64,000 nt of DNA. It comes from Streptomyces sp. R28. Its GTDB lineage: Bacteria; Actinomycetota; Actinomycetes; Streptomycetales; Streptomycetaceae. A program made the position numbers and the translations under genes. The notes beneath the pieces were generated by a model. The model was not told the DNA's origin. It saw nothing but the letters and a program-made list of their open reading frames with translations, and did no database searches. The stretch is from the NCBI RefSeq assembly GCF_041052385.1, contig NZ_CP163439.1, forward strand, positions 8,607,001 to 8,671,000, read 5' to 3'. Every line of letters starts with the position of its first letter. Within the stretch, counting starts at the first letter, position 1. This document shows positions 25,112 to 34,200 of the stretch, piece by piece.

Positions 25112-25963
25112 TCAACTGGCGGTGGCCACAAGCTTGGTGACCCGGTCCGCGTCGCAGGTGCGAGGGCAGGTGGTGCAGGTCTCCTCGGGGCGCAGTGTGT
25201 AGAACATGCAGCAGCTCGCCCGGTCCCGGGTGGCCAGTGACGCGCCGTCCGGTCCGGCGAGTTCACGGAAGGCGGCCGAGCCGACGTACGGCTGCGTCGC
25301 GCCCGGCAGCAGCAGCTCCAGCTCGCGCCGTGCCCGCTCCTGCTCGCCGTCGCCGAACAGGTGGGCGACGTACCACAGGCCCTCGACCAGCTCATCGGTC
25401 GCCATGCCCCACAGTGCGCGTCCACGCCGCCGCATGCGCGGTCCGAAGCCGGTGAGCACGGGTTCCAGGTGCTCGGCGACGGCGGCCCGTACCTCCACGC
25501 GCAGCGCCTCCTCGTCGGGGGCGACCCGGGCGCCGGGCAGGGTGGCCGCCGGGTCGCCGGGCAGGCAGGCGAAGGTGGTGGGGCGGGCGGCGAGGCGGCC
25601 CAGGGCGAGGCCGGGGGCCGTGCGGTCGTACGAGACATGCGTCACGGGGAAGCGGGGGACGCGGCGGAGCAGGAACCAGGGCACGGTGATCAGCAGGCAG
25701 ACGGGCCAGGCGTAGCGGTGCAGGCCGAAGCTTGCGACGACGTCGGGGCGTGCGGGCTGTCCGTAGTCGCGCCGTATCTGCGCGTCGTCCCGGGCCAGGA
25801 ACGCGTCGAGGCCGGTGCCGGCGTCCGCGAGCGAGGCGGCGGTGATCCAGCCGCCATGGCCGGGGAGCTGTTCGTCGGCGGACGGCTGGGAGATGTCGAG
25901 CCCCGGGAAGACCTCGGTGAGACGGGTGTAGGCGTGTGCGAGGGCTATGGGGGGCACGGACAT
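25112..25963 (-). CDS. FhuF-like ferric siderophore reductase
   Basis: 283 aa. The C-terminus ends in CC-X10-C-X2-C (SCCMFYTLRPEETCTTC), the 2Fe-2S site that defines FhuF-type ferric reductases, which release iron from siderophores in the cytosol. Just upstream is a near-perfect DmdR/IdeR iron box, so expression should rise when iron is scarce. No siderophore uptake or synthesis gene is in the window, so it acts as a stand-alone reductase. The ATG has only a weak ribosome site. Confidence 0.88.
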   Translation of the reverse strand: MSVPPIALAHAYTRLTEVFPGLDISQPSADEQLPGHGGWITAASLADAGTGLDAFLARDDAQIRRDYGQPARPDVVASFGLHRYAWPVCLLITVPWFLLRRVPRFPVTHVSYDRTAPGLALGRLAARPTTFACLPGDPAATLPGARVAPDEEALRVEVRAAVAEHLEPVLTGFGPRMRRRGRALWGMATDELVEGLWYVAHLFGDGEQERARRELELLLPGATQPYVGSAAFRELAGPDGASLATRDRASCCMFYTLRPEETCTTCPRTCDADRVTKLVATAS

Positions 25964-25986
25964 GGGGACCGCCGATCCGTGAGACT

Positions 25987-26008
25987 TTAAAGGTAAGGCT
26001 TACCTTAC
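25987..26008 (-). promoter_or_regulatory. Iron box (DmdR/IdeR type)
   Basis: The sequence TAAAGGTAAGGCTTACCTTA (25988-26007) is a palindrome that follows the actinobacterial iron-box pattern TTAGGTTAGGCTNACCTAA. It lies 25-45 bp upstream of the FhuF-like start, where a repressor would block transcription when iron is plentiful. Confidence 0.75.
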
Positions 26009-26148
26009 TCAAGATCGCTGCGGTTTACCCTGCCCTATGGGGGACACCCCCATTACCCCCGTGTCGAGTTCTGCGCCTATGGTGCTTGACGGGCGAGTAA
26101 CAACCCGCCGTAATGACCCCAAGTACTGACACGTCCGGAGGAGGACCC

Positions 26149-26994
26149 GTGAAGCAGGGCGCGCAGGGCTCCGCGGCCACGGGAATTCCGCAGGTCCCGG
26201 AGGTGCCGGGGAGCTCAGGAGCGCCGCGGGTACCGCCGCAGGGCCGGGCCGCGGGTGTGGGCGTGGACCTGGGCGTGGACCTGGATCGGGAGCGGGGTGC
26301 CGGTCACTCGGCGCCGACGGCTCGTGGTGAGCACACCCACAGTGAGCAGCCGATCCCGCGGCCGCGTCCGGTCGTCCAGCGGGCCTCGGTGCGGGGGCAG
26401 ATCGTGGACGCCCTGCGTACCGCGCTCGTCACCGGTGAGCTGGCTCCCGGCGTGGTCTACTCGGCCCCCGCACTCGGCGAACGCTTCGGTGTCTCCGCCA
26501 CGCCGGTGCGCGAGGCCATGCAGCAGCTCGCGTTGGAGGGTGCCGTCGAGGTCGTCCCCAACCGGGGGTTCCGGGTGGTCGAACGCGGCGTCCGGGGACT
26601 GGCCGAGCTGGCCGAGGTCCGGGCGCTGATCGAGGTCCCGGTGATGCTCCGGCTCGCGCGCACCGTCCCCGCCGAACGCTGGGCGGAACTACGCCCGTTG
26701 GCGGAGGCGACGGTCCGGGCGGCGTCGACCGGCTGCCGGGCCACGTACGCGGAGACCGACCGCACCTTCCACCGTGCCGTGCTCTCCCTCTGCGGCAACG
26801 AACAGCTCGTGCAGATCGCCGACGACCTCCACCGGCGCGCCCAGTGGCCCTTGGTGAGCGCCGTCCTCTCCGCCGGCCGGGGCCACGCCGACCTCATCGC
26901 CGACGCGGCGGAACACACGGCGCTGCTGGACGCGTTGATCGCCGGGGATCTGGATGTGGTGCGGTCGCTGGTGGGGGAGCACTTCGCGGGGTAG
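26149..26994 (+). CDS. GntR-family regulator (FadR/FCD type)
   Basis: 281 aa. After a Pro/Gly-rich leader of about 75 residues comes a winged helix (VRGQIVDALRTALVTGELAP, then GERFGVSATPVREAMQQLA). An FCD ligand domain follows with the metal/ligand residues in YAETDRTFHRAV and EHTALLDAL. The GTG at 26149 is chosen because GGAGGAGG ends four bases before it; the ATG at 26113 lacks any such site. The upstream region has TTGACG at about 26084 and an inverted GGCG/CGCC near it. The neighbours do not form an operon with it and its target is unknown. Confidence 0.88.
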   Translation: MKQGAQGSAATGIPQVPEVPGSSGAPRVPPQGRAAGVGVDLGVDLDRERGAGHSAPTARGEHTHSEQPIPRPRPVVQRASVRGQIVDALRTALVTGELAPGVVYSAPALGERFGVSATPVREAMQQLALEGAVEVVPNRGFRVVERGVRGLAELAEVRALIEVPVMLRLARTVPAERWAELRPLAEATVRAASTGCRATYAETDRTFHRAVLSLCGNEQLVQIADDLHRRAQWPLVSAVLSAGRGHADLIADAAEHTALLDALIAGDLDVVRSLVGEHFAG

Positions 26995-27041
26995 CGTCCG
27001 CCGATCTTTCCGCCCGTCCGGGGTTGCCGGCGGGGCGTACG

Positions 27042-27815
27042 TCACGCCGTGGCCGCTCCCGTCGCCGGTGGGGTCGGGGCCAACTGGCGGGCCAGCCAGG
27101 TCGGTACGCCGCCCAGGAGGCGGAACAGCCGGCGGGCCTCCTCGCGCAGCCGTGTGGCCTCCGGTTCGGTCTCCGCGTCGGCGAGGGACGCCAGGGCGGG
27201 GGCCGTGCCCACGAGGTAGCCCAACTCCTCACGGATGCGGAGGGATTCGGCGAAGCCGTGCCGCGCCTCCGCCAACTCGCCGTCCCGCAGGGCGAGTCCG
27301 GCCAGGTGGCGCCAGGTGAAGGAGAGCAGGAGCGGGTCGGCGTGTGCTGTCGCGCCCGCGTGTGCGCGGCGGTAGGCCGCCCGCGCCGCCTGCGGGGAGC
27401 GCGCGAGGTTCTCCGCCAGGAGCCCCCGGCGGAAGTCGAGCAGAGCCCTGCCCGCCGCCCCCGGCGGGATCAGCGCCGCCGCCCGCCCCAACGCGGCCCG
27501 CGCCTCGTCGGCCCGGTCGCGCACTGCGTGCAGAGTCGACGCGTAGGCAAGTTGCCCGCGTTCACAAGCGGCCGCGCCCCGCTCGTCGTCACCGTGCGCG
27601 AGCGCCTCGGCCGTGCGCAACGCGTCCTCGGCCTCCTCCCAGCCCTGCTCGGTGTAGAGACAGCGCTCCACCAGCAGCGACGCCCGCTGCAGCGCGGTCT
27701 GCGCGGTCACCGGCTGTAGCAGGGCCGCCGCGTCCGCCCAGCAAGCGCGTGAGCGCAGCCGCCATACCGCGGTCTGGAGTGGATCGTCACCGGCGGTCGT
27801 TCCGTTACCAGACAT
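27042..27815 (-). CDS. TPR-like hypothetical protein
   Basis: 257 aa, almost all alpha-helical and alanine/arginine/leucine-rich. Repeated helix pairs of about 34-40 residues resemble tetratricopeptide repeats (LVERCLYTEQGWEEAEDAL, ARAAYRRAHAGAT, RHGFAESLRIREELG). It is likely a soluble scaffold. ATG 27815 is preceded by GAGGTGG at 11 bases; a GTG at 27830 in the same frame, with GGGGAGG before it, is equally possible. It lies downstream of pucR on the same strand and may be read from its own promoter. Confidence 0.7.
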   Translation of the reverse strand: MSGNGTTAGDDPLQTAVWRLRSRACWADAAALLQPVTAQTALQRASLLVERCLYTEQGWEEAEDALRTAEALAHGDDERGAAACERGQLAYASTLHAVRDRADEARAALGRAAALIPPGAAGRALLDFRRGLLAENLARSPQAARAAYRRAHAGATAHADPLLLSFTWRHLAGLALRDGELAEARHGFAESLRIREELGYLVGTAPALASLADAETEPEATRLREEARRLFRLLGGVPTWLARQLAPTPPATGAATA

Positions 27816-27961
27816 GGCGGTATACGCCACCTCGCCCTCCCCGAGCACGCCATCGAGCTGTTGAGTGGTGGCGGCATCTCAGCACGAATCCGCGCGCCCG
27901 GCCAAGAGGGTGGGTGAAGGATTTCACAAAGTCGTGGGACAGCGGCGGCACTTGGTGCCAT

Positions 27962-27988
27962 CCGAGCGCGGGCTCCAAACGCGCTCGG
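27962..27988 (-). terminator. Terminator of the PucR gene
   Basis: CCGAGCGCG (27962-27970) pairs perfectly with CGCGCTCGG (27980-27988) across a 9-nt loop, starting 6 bp after the regulator's stop. Confidence 0.7.
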
Positions 27989-27994
27989 GAGGGC

Positions 27995-29668
27995 TCAACT
28001 CATCCGCAATGCCAAGAAGAAATCCAGCTTGTCCTCCAGCCGGGAGAGGTCCCGGCTCGTCAACTGCTCGATCCGCCCCACTCGGTAGCGCAGTGTGTTG
28101 ACGTGCAGGTGCAGCCGGGTCGCGCAGCGGGTCCAGGAGCCGTCGCAGTCGAGGAACGCTTCCAGGGTGGGGATCAGTTCGGCGCGGTGGCGGCGGTCGT
28201 AGTCGCGCAGGGGGTCCAGGAGGCGGGCGGTGAAGGCTCGGCGTACGTCGTCCGGCACGAAGGGGAGCAGGAGGACGTGGGAGGCCAGCTCCTGGTGGCC
28301 GGCCGCGCAGACCCGGCCCGTGCGGGCCGCCGCCACCCGGCGGGCGTGCCGGGCCTCCTCCAGGGCGCCGCGCAGGCCCTCCGCGGAGTGCACCGCCGCG
28401 CTGACGCCGAGGGTGACCCGGCCGTCGCCGTCCAGGCCCGCCGACAGCGCGTCCCGGATCGATTCGAGGAGGGCGTCCGCGTGGATCCCCGCTTCGGAGC
28501 CGTCGTGCTCCGACGAGACCGCCGGGAGGGGCACGAGGGCGATGGCCTCGTCGCCGGTGTGGGCCACAGCGATGCGGTCGGACGGCTCGGGGCCGGTCGC
28601 GAGCGGGTCGACCAGGATCTCCTCCAGCAGGGACTGGGCGATCGGGCCGGGCTCGGTCTCCCCGCCCTCCCACTCGACGCGGGCCACCACCACCTGCCAG
28701 TGGGGGGCCGCGCCCAGGCCGGGCAGCAGCACCGGCCCCGCCACCCGCAGCCGCGCGGCGATCTCGGCGGGCGCCGCGCCCGTCTGGACCAGCTCCAGGA
28801 CCTCCTGGGCGAGGCGGCGGCGGACCGTGCGGGCCGCGTCCCTGCGGTCCCGTTCCACCGCGATCAGCTGGGTGACGCCCTGGAGCAGGTCGAGCCGCTC
28901 CTCGGGCCAGTCGCTGGCGTCCGCCTCCACGGCCAGCAGCCAGTCCGACAGCACCGTCTCGCGCACGTCCCGCGAGGCCCGCGGGGAGCGGCCGCTGCTG
29001 CGGATCGGGAAGAGGGAGTACGGCGTGCTGCCCATGGCCATGCGGTGGGGGCCGCGACGGCCCGTGCGGGCGGCCGACAGGTGCTCCGCCGCCAGCTTCG
29101 CGCACATGTCCGCGGGCAGCGCCGGGCCACCCTCCATCGAGCCCGCGATGAGCCGCCCGGTCGGCGACAGCACCCACGCCCGCAGGTCCAGGTCCGAGCC
29201 CAGGAGGTCGAGGACGACGTCCGGGCCGCCGCCCGCCGGGCCCGACGTCATCATCCGGCGGTGGCGGTCGACGACGGCCGCGAGGTCCCCGGCCCGCTCG
29301 CCGCTGACCTGCCGTACGACATGCTCGGTGATCGTCGCGAACGCCACCGACTCGTGCACCGCGAAGAGCGGCAGACGGTGCCGGGTACAGGCCAGCACCA
29401 GGTCCTCGGGGATGTCGCCCATCTCGGCCTCACCGGCCGCCAGGGCGGCCACGCCGGCCTGCACCAGGAGGCGGACGAAAGGCTCGGAGTCCGCGGCGTT
29501 CCTGCGCCAGGCCAGCCCGGTGAGCACCAGCTCACCGCCCGAGAGATAGCGGCTGGGGTCCCTGAGGTCGGTGGTCATCACACCGCGCACGGTGCGGTCC
29601 AGCTCTTCCTCGCCGCCGAGCAGCTTGAGGCCCAGCGCGTCGGTGTCCAGCAGTGCGCGCAGCCGCAT
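27995..29668 (-). CDS. PucR-family regulator of purine catabolism
   Basis: 557 aa. The N-terminal PucR domain (residues 5-125; DTDALGLKLLGGEEELDRTV, LSGGELVLTGLAW) is followed by a GGDEF-like helical middle. The C-terminal helix-turn-helix of the PucR/CdaR type spans LEAFLDCDGSWTRCATRLHL to LRYRVGRIEQLT. In Bacillus PucR activates purine genes when allantoin or related products are present. Here it is divergent from the xanthine dehydrogenase operon, 377 bp away, which makes that operon the obvious target. Three phased direct repeats lie between them. Confidence 0.9.
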   Translation of the reverse strand: MRLRALLDTDALGLKLLGGEEELDRTVRGVMTTDLRDPSRYLSGGELVLTGLAWRRNAADSEPFVRLLVQAGVAALAAGEAEMGDIPEDLVLACTRHRLPLFAVHESVAFATITEHVVRQVSGERAGDLAAVVDRHRRMMTSGPAGGGPDVVLDLLGSDLDLRAWVLSPTGRLIAGSMEGGPALPADMCAKLAAEHLSAARTGRRGPHRMAMGSTPYSLFPIRSSGRSPRASRDVRETVLSDWLLAVEADASDWPEERLDLLQGVTQLIAVERDRRDAARTVRRRLAQEVLELVQTGAAPAEIAARLRVAGPVLLPGLGAAPHWQVVVARVEWEGGETEPGPIAQSLLEEILVDPLATGPEPSDRIAVAHTGDEAIALVPLPAVSSEHDGSEAGIHADALLESIRDALSAGLDGDGRVTLGVSAAVHSAEGLRGALEEARHARRVAAARTGRVCAAGHQELASHVLLLPFVPDDVRRAFTARLLDPLRDYDRRHRAELIPTLEAFLDCDGSWTRCATRLHLHVNTLRYRVGRIEQLTSRDLSRLEDKLDFFLALRMS

Positions 29669-30045
29669 TCTCGTCGCCGCCGTTCTTTGTCTCGAAATCT
29701 ACGATGGATCCAGGAGGCTCGTGTGGTGAGCGGCCCGTCCGGCGGGCCGGTCCATGGTGACCGCCGTCTTCGGAGCTGTGTCCCGGCTGTGTCCCTGGTC
29801 ACAAGGGCTGTGTCTCACGTTTCCACGGAAAAACCAGGAGGTTACAGGTGCCCTCCGTTCATACGAATCTACAAGATGCCCGCCCTGGCCAGCCAACTCC
29901 TTCATGGTTTCCGTGACTGACCCCGGTGGAGCACGGCGCTGTGTACTGACGTCAATGCGCGTTAACAGCACATGAACGAGCCGGGACTGCCGCACCTGAT
30001 CTGGCTCAAACCGTACGACCCACGAGACGAAGAAGAGAGCCGGTC
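29669..30045. promoter_or_regulatory. pucR-xdh divergent control region with phased direct repeats
   Basis: GCTGTGTC followed by CC, CC or TC occurs three times, at 29775, 29786 and 29807; the spacings of 11 and 21 bp put all copies on one face of the helix. A TTTCC-AC-GGAAA palindrome follows at 29820-29831. Two related ATCTAC elements lie at 29693-29708 and 29864-29878, the second as ATCT-ACA-AGAT. This is the expected landing zone of the PucR-type regulator, but which element it binds is not known. Confidence 0.5.
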
Positions 30046-30944
30046 ATGGACTTCCTTCGCCCCGCCAGCTGGGAGGAGGCGCTCGCCGCAAAGGCCGAGC
30101 ACCCCACCGCTGTGCCGATTGCGGGTGGCACCGATGTGATGGTCGAGATCAACTTCGACCACCGCCGGCCCGAGTACCTCCTCGACCTGAACCGCATCGG
30201 CGACCTCTACGAGTGGGAGGTCGGCGAGGAGAGTGTGCGGCTCGGCGCCTCCGTCCCGTACACCCGCGTCATGGAGAACCTGCGCGCCGAGCTGCCGGGC
30301 CTCGCCCTCGCCTCGCACACGGTCGCCTCCCCGCAGATCCGCAACCGCGGCGGCGTCGGTGGCAACCTCGGCACCGCCTCCCCGGCCGGCGACGCCCACC
30401 CCGCCCTCCTCGCGGCAGGCGCCGAGGTCGAGGTCGAGTCGGTGCGCGGCAGCCGCCGTATCCCGATCGACGAGTTCTACACCGGCGTGAAGCGCAACGC
30501 GCTCGCCGCCGACGAGCTCATCAGGGCCGTACACATCAAGAAGGCCGACGGACCGCAGCAGTACTCCAAGGTCGGCACGCGCAACGCCATGGTCATCGCC
30601 GTGTGCGCCTTCGGGCTCGCGCTGCACCCCGAGACGCGGACCGTCCGTACCGGAATCGGCTCGGCCGCTCCCACGCCCGTGCGGGCCAAGGCCGCCGAGG
30701 AGTTCCTGAACGCGGCGCTCGAAGAGGGCGGCTTCTGGGACAACGGCAAGATCATCACCCCGTCGGTCGCCAAGCAGTTCGCGGAGCTGTGCTCCGGCGC
30801 CTGCAACCCGATCGACGACGTCCGGGGCACGGCGAGCTACCGCCGCCACGCGGTCGGCATCATGGCCCGCCGCACGCTGACCTGGACCTGGGAGTCGTAC
30901 CGCGGCACTGACGGCCGTGCCAATCAGAAGGGGAGTGTCGCCTG

Positions 30945-30945
<1 letters not shown>
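30046..30945 (+). CDS. Xanthine dehydrogenase, FAD-binding subunit
   Basis: 299 aa subunit of the molybdenum hydroxylase that oxidises hypoxanthine and xanthine to urate and passes electrons to NAD. The FAD-binding stretches are PIAGGTDVMVEINFD and NRGGVGGNLGTASPAGDAHP, with the CO-dehydrogenase flavoprotein C-terminal domain after residue 180. It corresponds to XdhB of E. coli or PucC of Bacillus. The gene opens the operon, has AGAAGAGAG upstream, and overlaps the iron-sulfur subunit gene by 1 nt. Confidence 0.93.
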
Positions 30946-31547
<602 letters not shown>

Positions 31548-31552
31548 GCGAC

Positions 31553-33937
31553 ATGCCCACCAACGGCGCTCCTACGAAGATCACCCAGGGTTCCCAGACC
31601 AAGGGCGGCATCGGTGAGTCCACTCTCCGCCCGGACGGCACCCTCAAGGTCACGGGCGAGTTCGCGTACTCGTCCGACATGTGGCACGAGGACATGCTCT
31701 GGGGTCAGATCCTGCGCTCCACCGTCGCGCACGCCGAGATCGTGTCCATCGACACGAGCGAGGCCCTCGCCATGGCGGGCGTCTACGCCGTCATGACGTA
31801 CGACGACCTGCCGACCGAGGTGAAGAACTACGGCCTGGAGATCCAGGACACCCCGGTCCTCGCGCACGGCAAGGTCCGCCACCACGGTGAGCCGGTCGCG
31901 ATCGTTGCCGCCGACCACCCGGAGACCGCGCGCCGCGCCGCCGCCAAGATCAAGGTCGAGTACCGCGAGCTGCCCGTCATCACCGACGAGGCCTCCGCGA
32001 CCGCCCCGGACGCGATCCTCGTCCACGAGGGCCGCGACGACCACCACAGCGGCCACGTCCCGCACCCGAACATCGTGCACCGCCAGCCGATCCTCCGCGG
32101 CGACGCGGCGGAGGCCGCGAAGCGGGCCGACGTCATCGTCAAGGGCGAGTACACCTTCGGCATGCAGGACCAGGCCTTCCTCGGCCCGGAGTCCGGCCTC
32201 GCCGTGCCGGACGAGGACGGCGGCGTCCACCTCTACATCGCCACCCAGTGGCTGCACTCCGACCTGCGCCAGATCGCGCCCGTCCTCGGCCTGCCCGAGA
32301 GCAAGGTCCGCATGACGCTGTCCGGCGTCGGCGGGGCCTTCGGCGGCCGCGAGGACCTGTCGATGCAGATCCACGCCTGCCTGCTGGCGCTGCGGACCGG
32401 GAAGCCCGTCAAGATCGTCTACAACCGGTTCGAGTCCTTCTTCGGGCACGTCCACCGCCACCCCGCCAAGCTCTACTACGAGCACGGCGCCACGAAGGAC
32501 GGCAAGCTCACCCACGTCAAGTGCCGGATCGTGCTGGACGGCGGCGCGTACGCCTCCGCGTCCCCCGCGGTCGTCGGCAACGCCTCCTCGCTCAGCATCG
32601 GCCCGTACGTCGTCGAGGACGTCGACATCGAGGCCATCGCCCTCTACACCAACAACCCCCCCTGCGGCGCGATGCGCGGCTTCGGCGCGGTCCAGGCGTG
32701 CTTCGCCTACGAGGCGCAGATGGACAAGGTGGCCAAGCAGCTCGGCATGGACCCGATCAAGTTCCGGCAGCTGAACGCCATGGAACAGGGGACCATCATG
32801 CCGACCGGGCAGCCGGTCGACTCCCCGGCGCCGGTCGCCGAACTCCTGCGCCGCGTCAAGGCGATGCCGCTCCCGCCGGAGCGCCAGTGGGAGAGCAGCG
32901 AGGGCGCGGACGTACGGCAGCTGCCGGGCGGTCTGTCCAACACCACGCACGGCGAAGGCGTCGTACGCGGCATCGGCTACGCGGTCGGCATCAAGAACGT
33001 CGGCTTCTCCGAGGGCTTCGACGACTACTCCACCGCCAAGGTGCGCATGGAGGTCGTCGGCGGCGAGCCCGTCGCGACCGTGCACACGGCCATGGCGGAG
33101 GTCGGCCAGGGCGGTGTCACCGTCCACGCGCAGATCGCCCGCACCGAGCTGGGCGTCACGCAGGTGACGATCCACCCGGCGGACACACAGGTGGGCAGCG
33201 CCGGTTCGACGTCCGCGTCGCGACAGACGTACGTCACCGGTGGCGCCGTCAAGAACTCCTGCGAGCTGGTCCGCGAGAAGGTCCTGGAGATCGGGCGCCG
33301 CAAGTTCGGCTCCTACCACCCGGCTTGGGCGACGGCGGAGCTGCTGCTCGAGGGCGGCAAGGTCGTCACCGACGGCGGCGAGGTCCTCGCCGACCTGGTC
33401 GACGTACTCGAAGGCGAGGCCGTCGAGGTCGAGGCCGAGTGGCGGCACCGTCCGACCGAGGCCTTCGACCTGCGCACCGGCCAGGGCTTCGGCCACGTCC
33501 AGTACTCCTTCGCCGCGCACCGCGCCGTCGTCGAGGTGGACACCGAGCTCGGCCTGGTGAAGGTCATCGAGCTGGCCTGCGCCCAGGACGTCGGCAAGGC
33601 GCTCAACCCGCTGTCCGTCATCGGCCAGATCCAGGGCGGTACGACCCAGGGTCTCGGCGTGGCGGTCATGGAGGAGATCATCGTCGACCCCAAGACCGCG
33701 AAGGTGCGCAACCCCTCCTTCACGGACTACCTCATCCCCACGATCCTCGACACGCCGACCATCCCCGTCGACGTGCTCGAACTCGCCGACGACCACGCCC
33801 CGTACGGGCTGCGGGGCATCGGCGAGGCCCCCACCCTGTCGTCGACCCCGGCCGTCCTCGCGGCGATCCGGAACGCGACGGGACTGGAGCTGAACCGGAC
33901 GCCGGTACGGCCGGAACACCTCACCGGCACCGCGTAG
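31553..33937 (+). CDS. Xanthine dehydrogenase, molybdopterin-binding subunit
   Basis: 794 aa catalytic subunit. Family marks are the aldehyde-oxidase N-terminal domain, the QDQAFLGPESGLAVPDEDGG segment, GVGGAFGGRED (molybdenum-site loop), NNPPCGAMRGFGAVQACFAY with the conserved active-site Arg, and GIGEAPTLSSTPA, which holds the catalytic Glu of the family. It matches XdhA of E. coli or PucD of Bacillus. The start is ATG 31553, six bases after the preceding stop, with a GGGAGAGG site. A hairpin follows before the permease gene. Confidence 0.94.
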   Translation: MPTNGAPTKITQGSQTKGGIGESTLRPDGTLKVTGEFAYSSDMWHEDMLWGQILRSTVAHAEIVSIDTSEALAMAGVYAVMTYDDLPTEVKNYGLEIQDTPVLAHGKVRHHGEPVAIVAADHPETARRAAAKIKVEYRELPVITDEASATAPDAILVHEGRDDHHSGHVPHPNIVHRQPILRGDAAEAAKRADVIVKGEYTFGMQDQAFLGPESGLAVPDEDGGVHLYIATQWLHSDLRQIAPVLGLPESKVRMTLSGVGGAFGGREDLSMQIHACLLALRTGKPVKIVYNRFESFFGHVHRHPAKLYYEHGATKDGKLTHVKCRIVLDGGAYASASPAVVGNASSLSIGPYVVEDVDIEAIALYTNNPPCGAMRGFGAVQACFAYEAQMDKVAKQLGMDPIKFRQLNAMEQGTIMPTGQPVDSPAPVAELLRRVKAMPLPPERQWESSEGADVRQLPGGLSNTTHGEGVVRGIGYAVGIKNVGFSEGFDDYSTAKVRMEVVGGEPVATVHTAMAEVGQGGVTVHAQIARTELGVTQVTIHPADTQVGSAGSTSASRQTYVTGGAVKNSCELVREKVLEIGRRKFGSYHPAWATAELLLEGGKVVTDGGEVLADLVDVLEGEAVEVEAEWRHRPTEAFDLRTGQGFGHVQYSFAAHRAVVEVDTELGLVKVIELACAQDVGKALNPLSVIGQIQGGTTQGLGVAVMEEIIVDPKTAKVRNPSFTDYLIPTILDTPTIPVDVLELADDHAPYGLRGIGEAPTLSSTPAVLAAIRNATGLELNRTPVRPEHLTGTA

Positions 33938-33976
33938 GGAAAACAGCGAGGAATCCGGAAGGAATCCAGCAAGGCT

Positions 33977-34022
33977 CTCCGGGCGGCGCCGGGAACGTCA
34001 CACTTCGCCGCGCCGCCCGGAG
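33977..34022 (+). terminator. Hairpin between xdh and the purine permease
   Basis: CTCCGGGCGGCGC (33977-33989) pairs perfectly with GCGCCGCCCGGAG (34010-34022) across 20 nt. It may partly end the xdh transcript. Just after it ACGTACCAGC is repeated in tandem (34054-34073), followed by the leader of the permease. Confidence 0.6.
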
Positions 34023-34200
34023 GAACCAAGTACCGCACCGCTCGCGGAACTTGACGTACCAGCACGTACCAGCACCACAGATCCAGTTCGTTCGTCTCGG
34101 GCCGTCCCCCGGGTCGTGCGGCCGAAGCACCTTCCCAAATCCCGCCAAACCGCCGAAGGCAACCCGCGGGTGTCCCTATGAACCTTGGGAGTAGGCCCAC

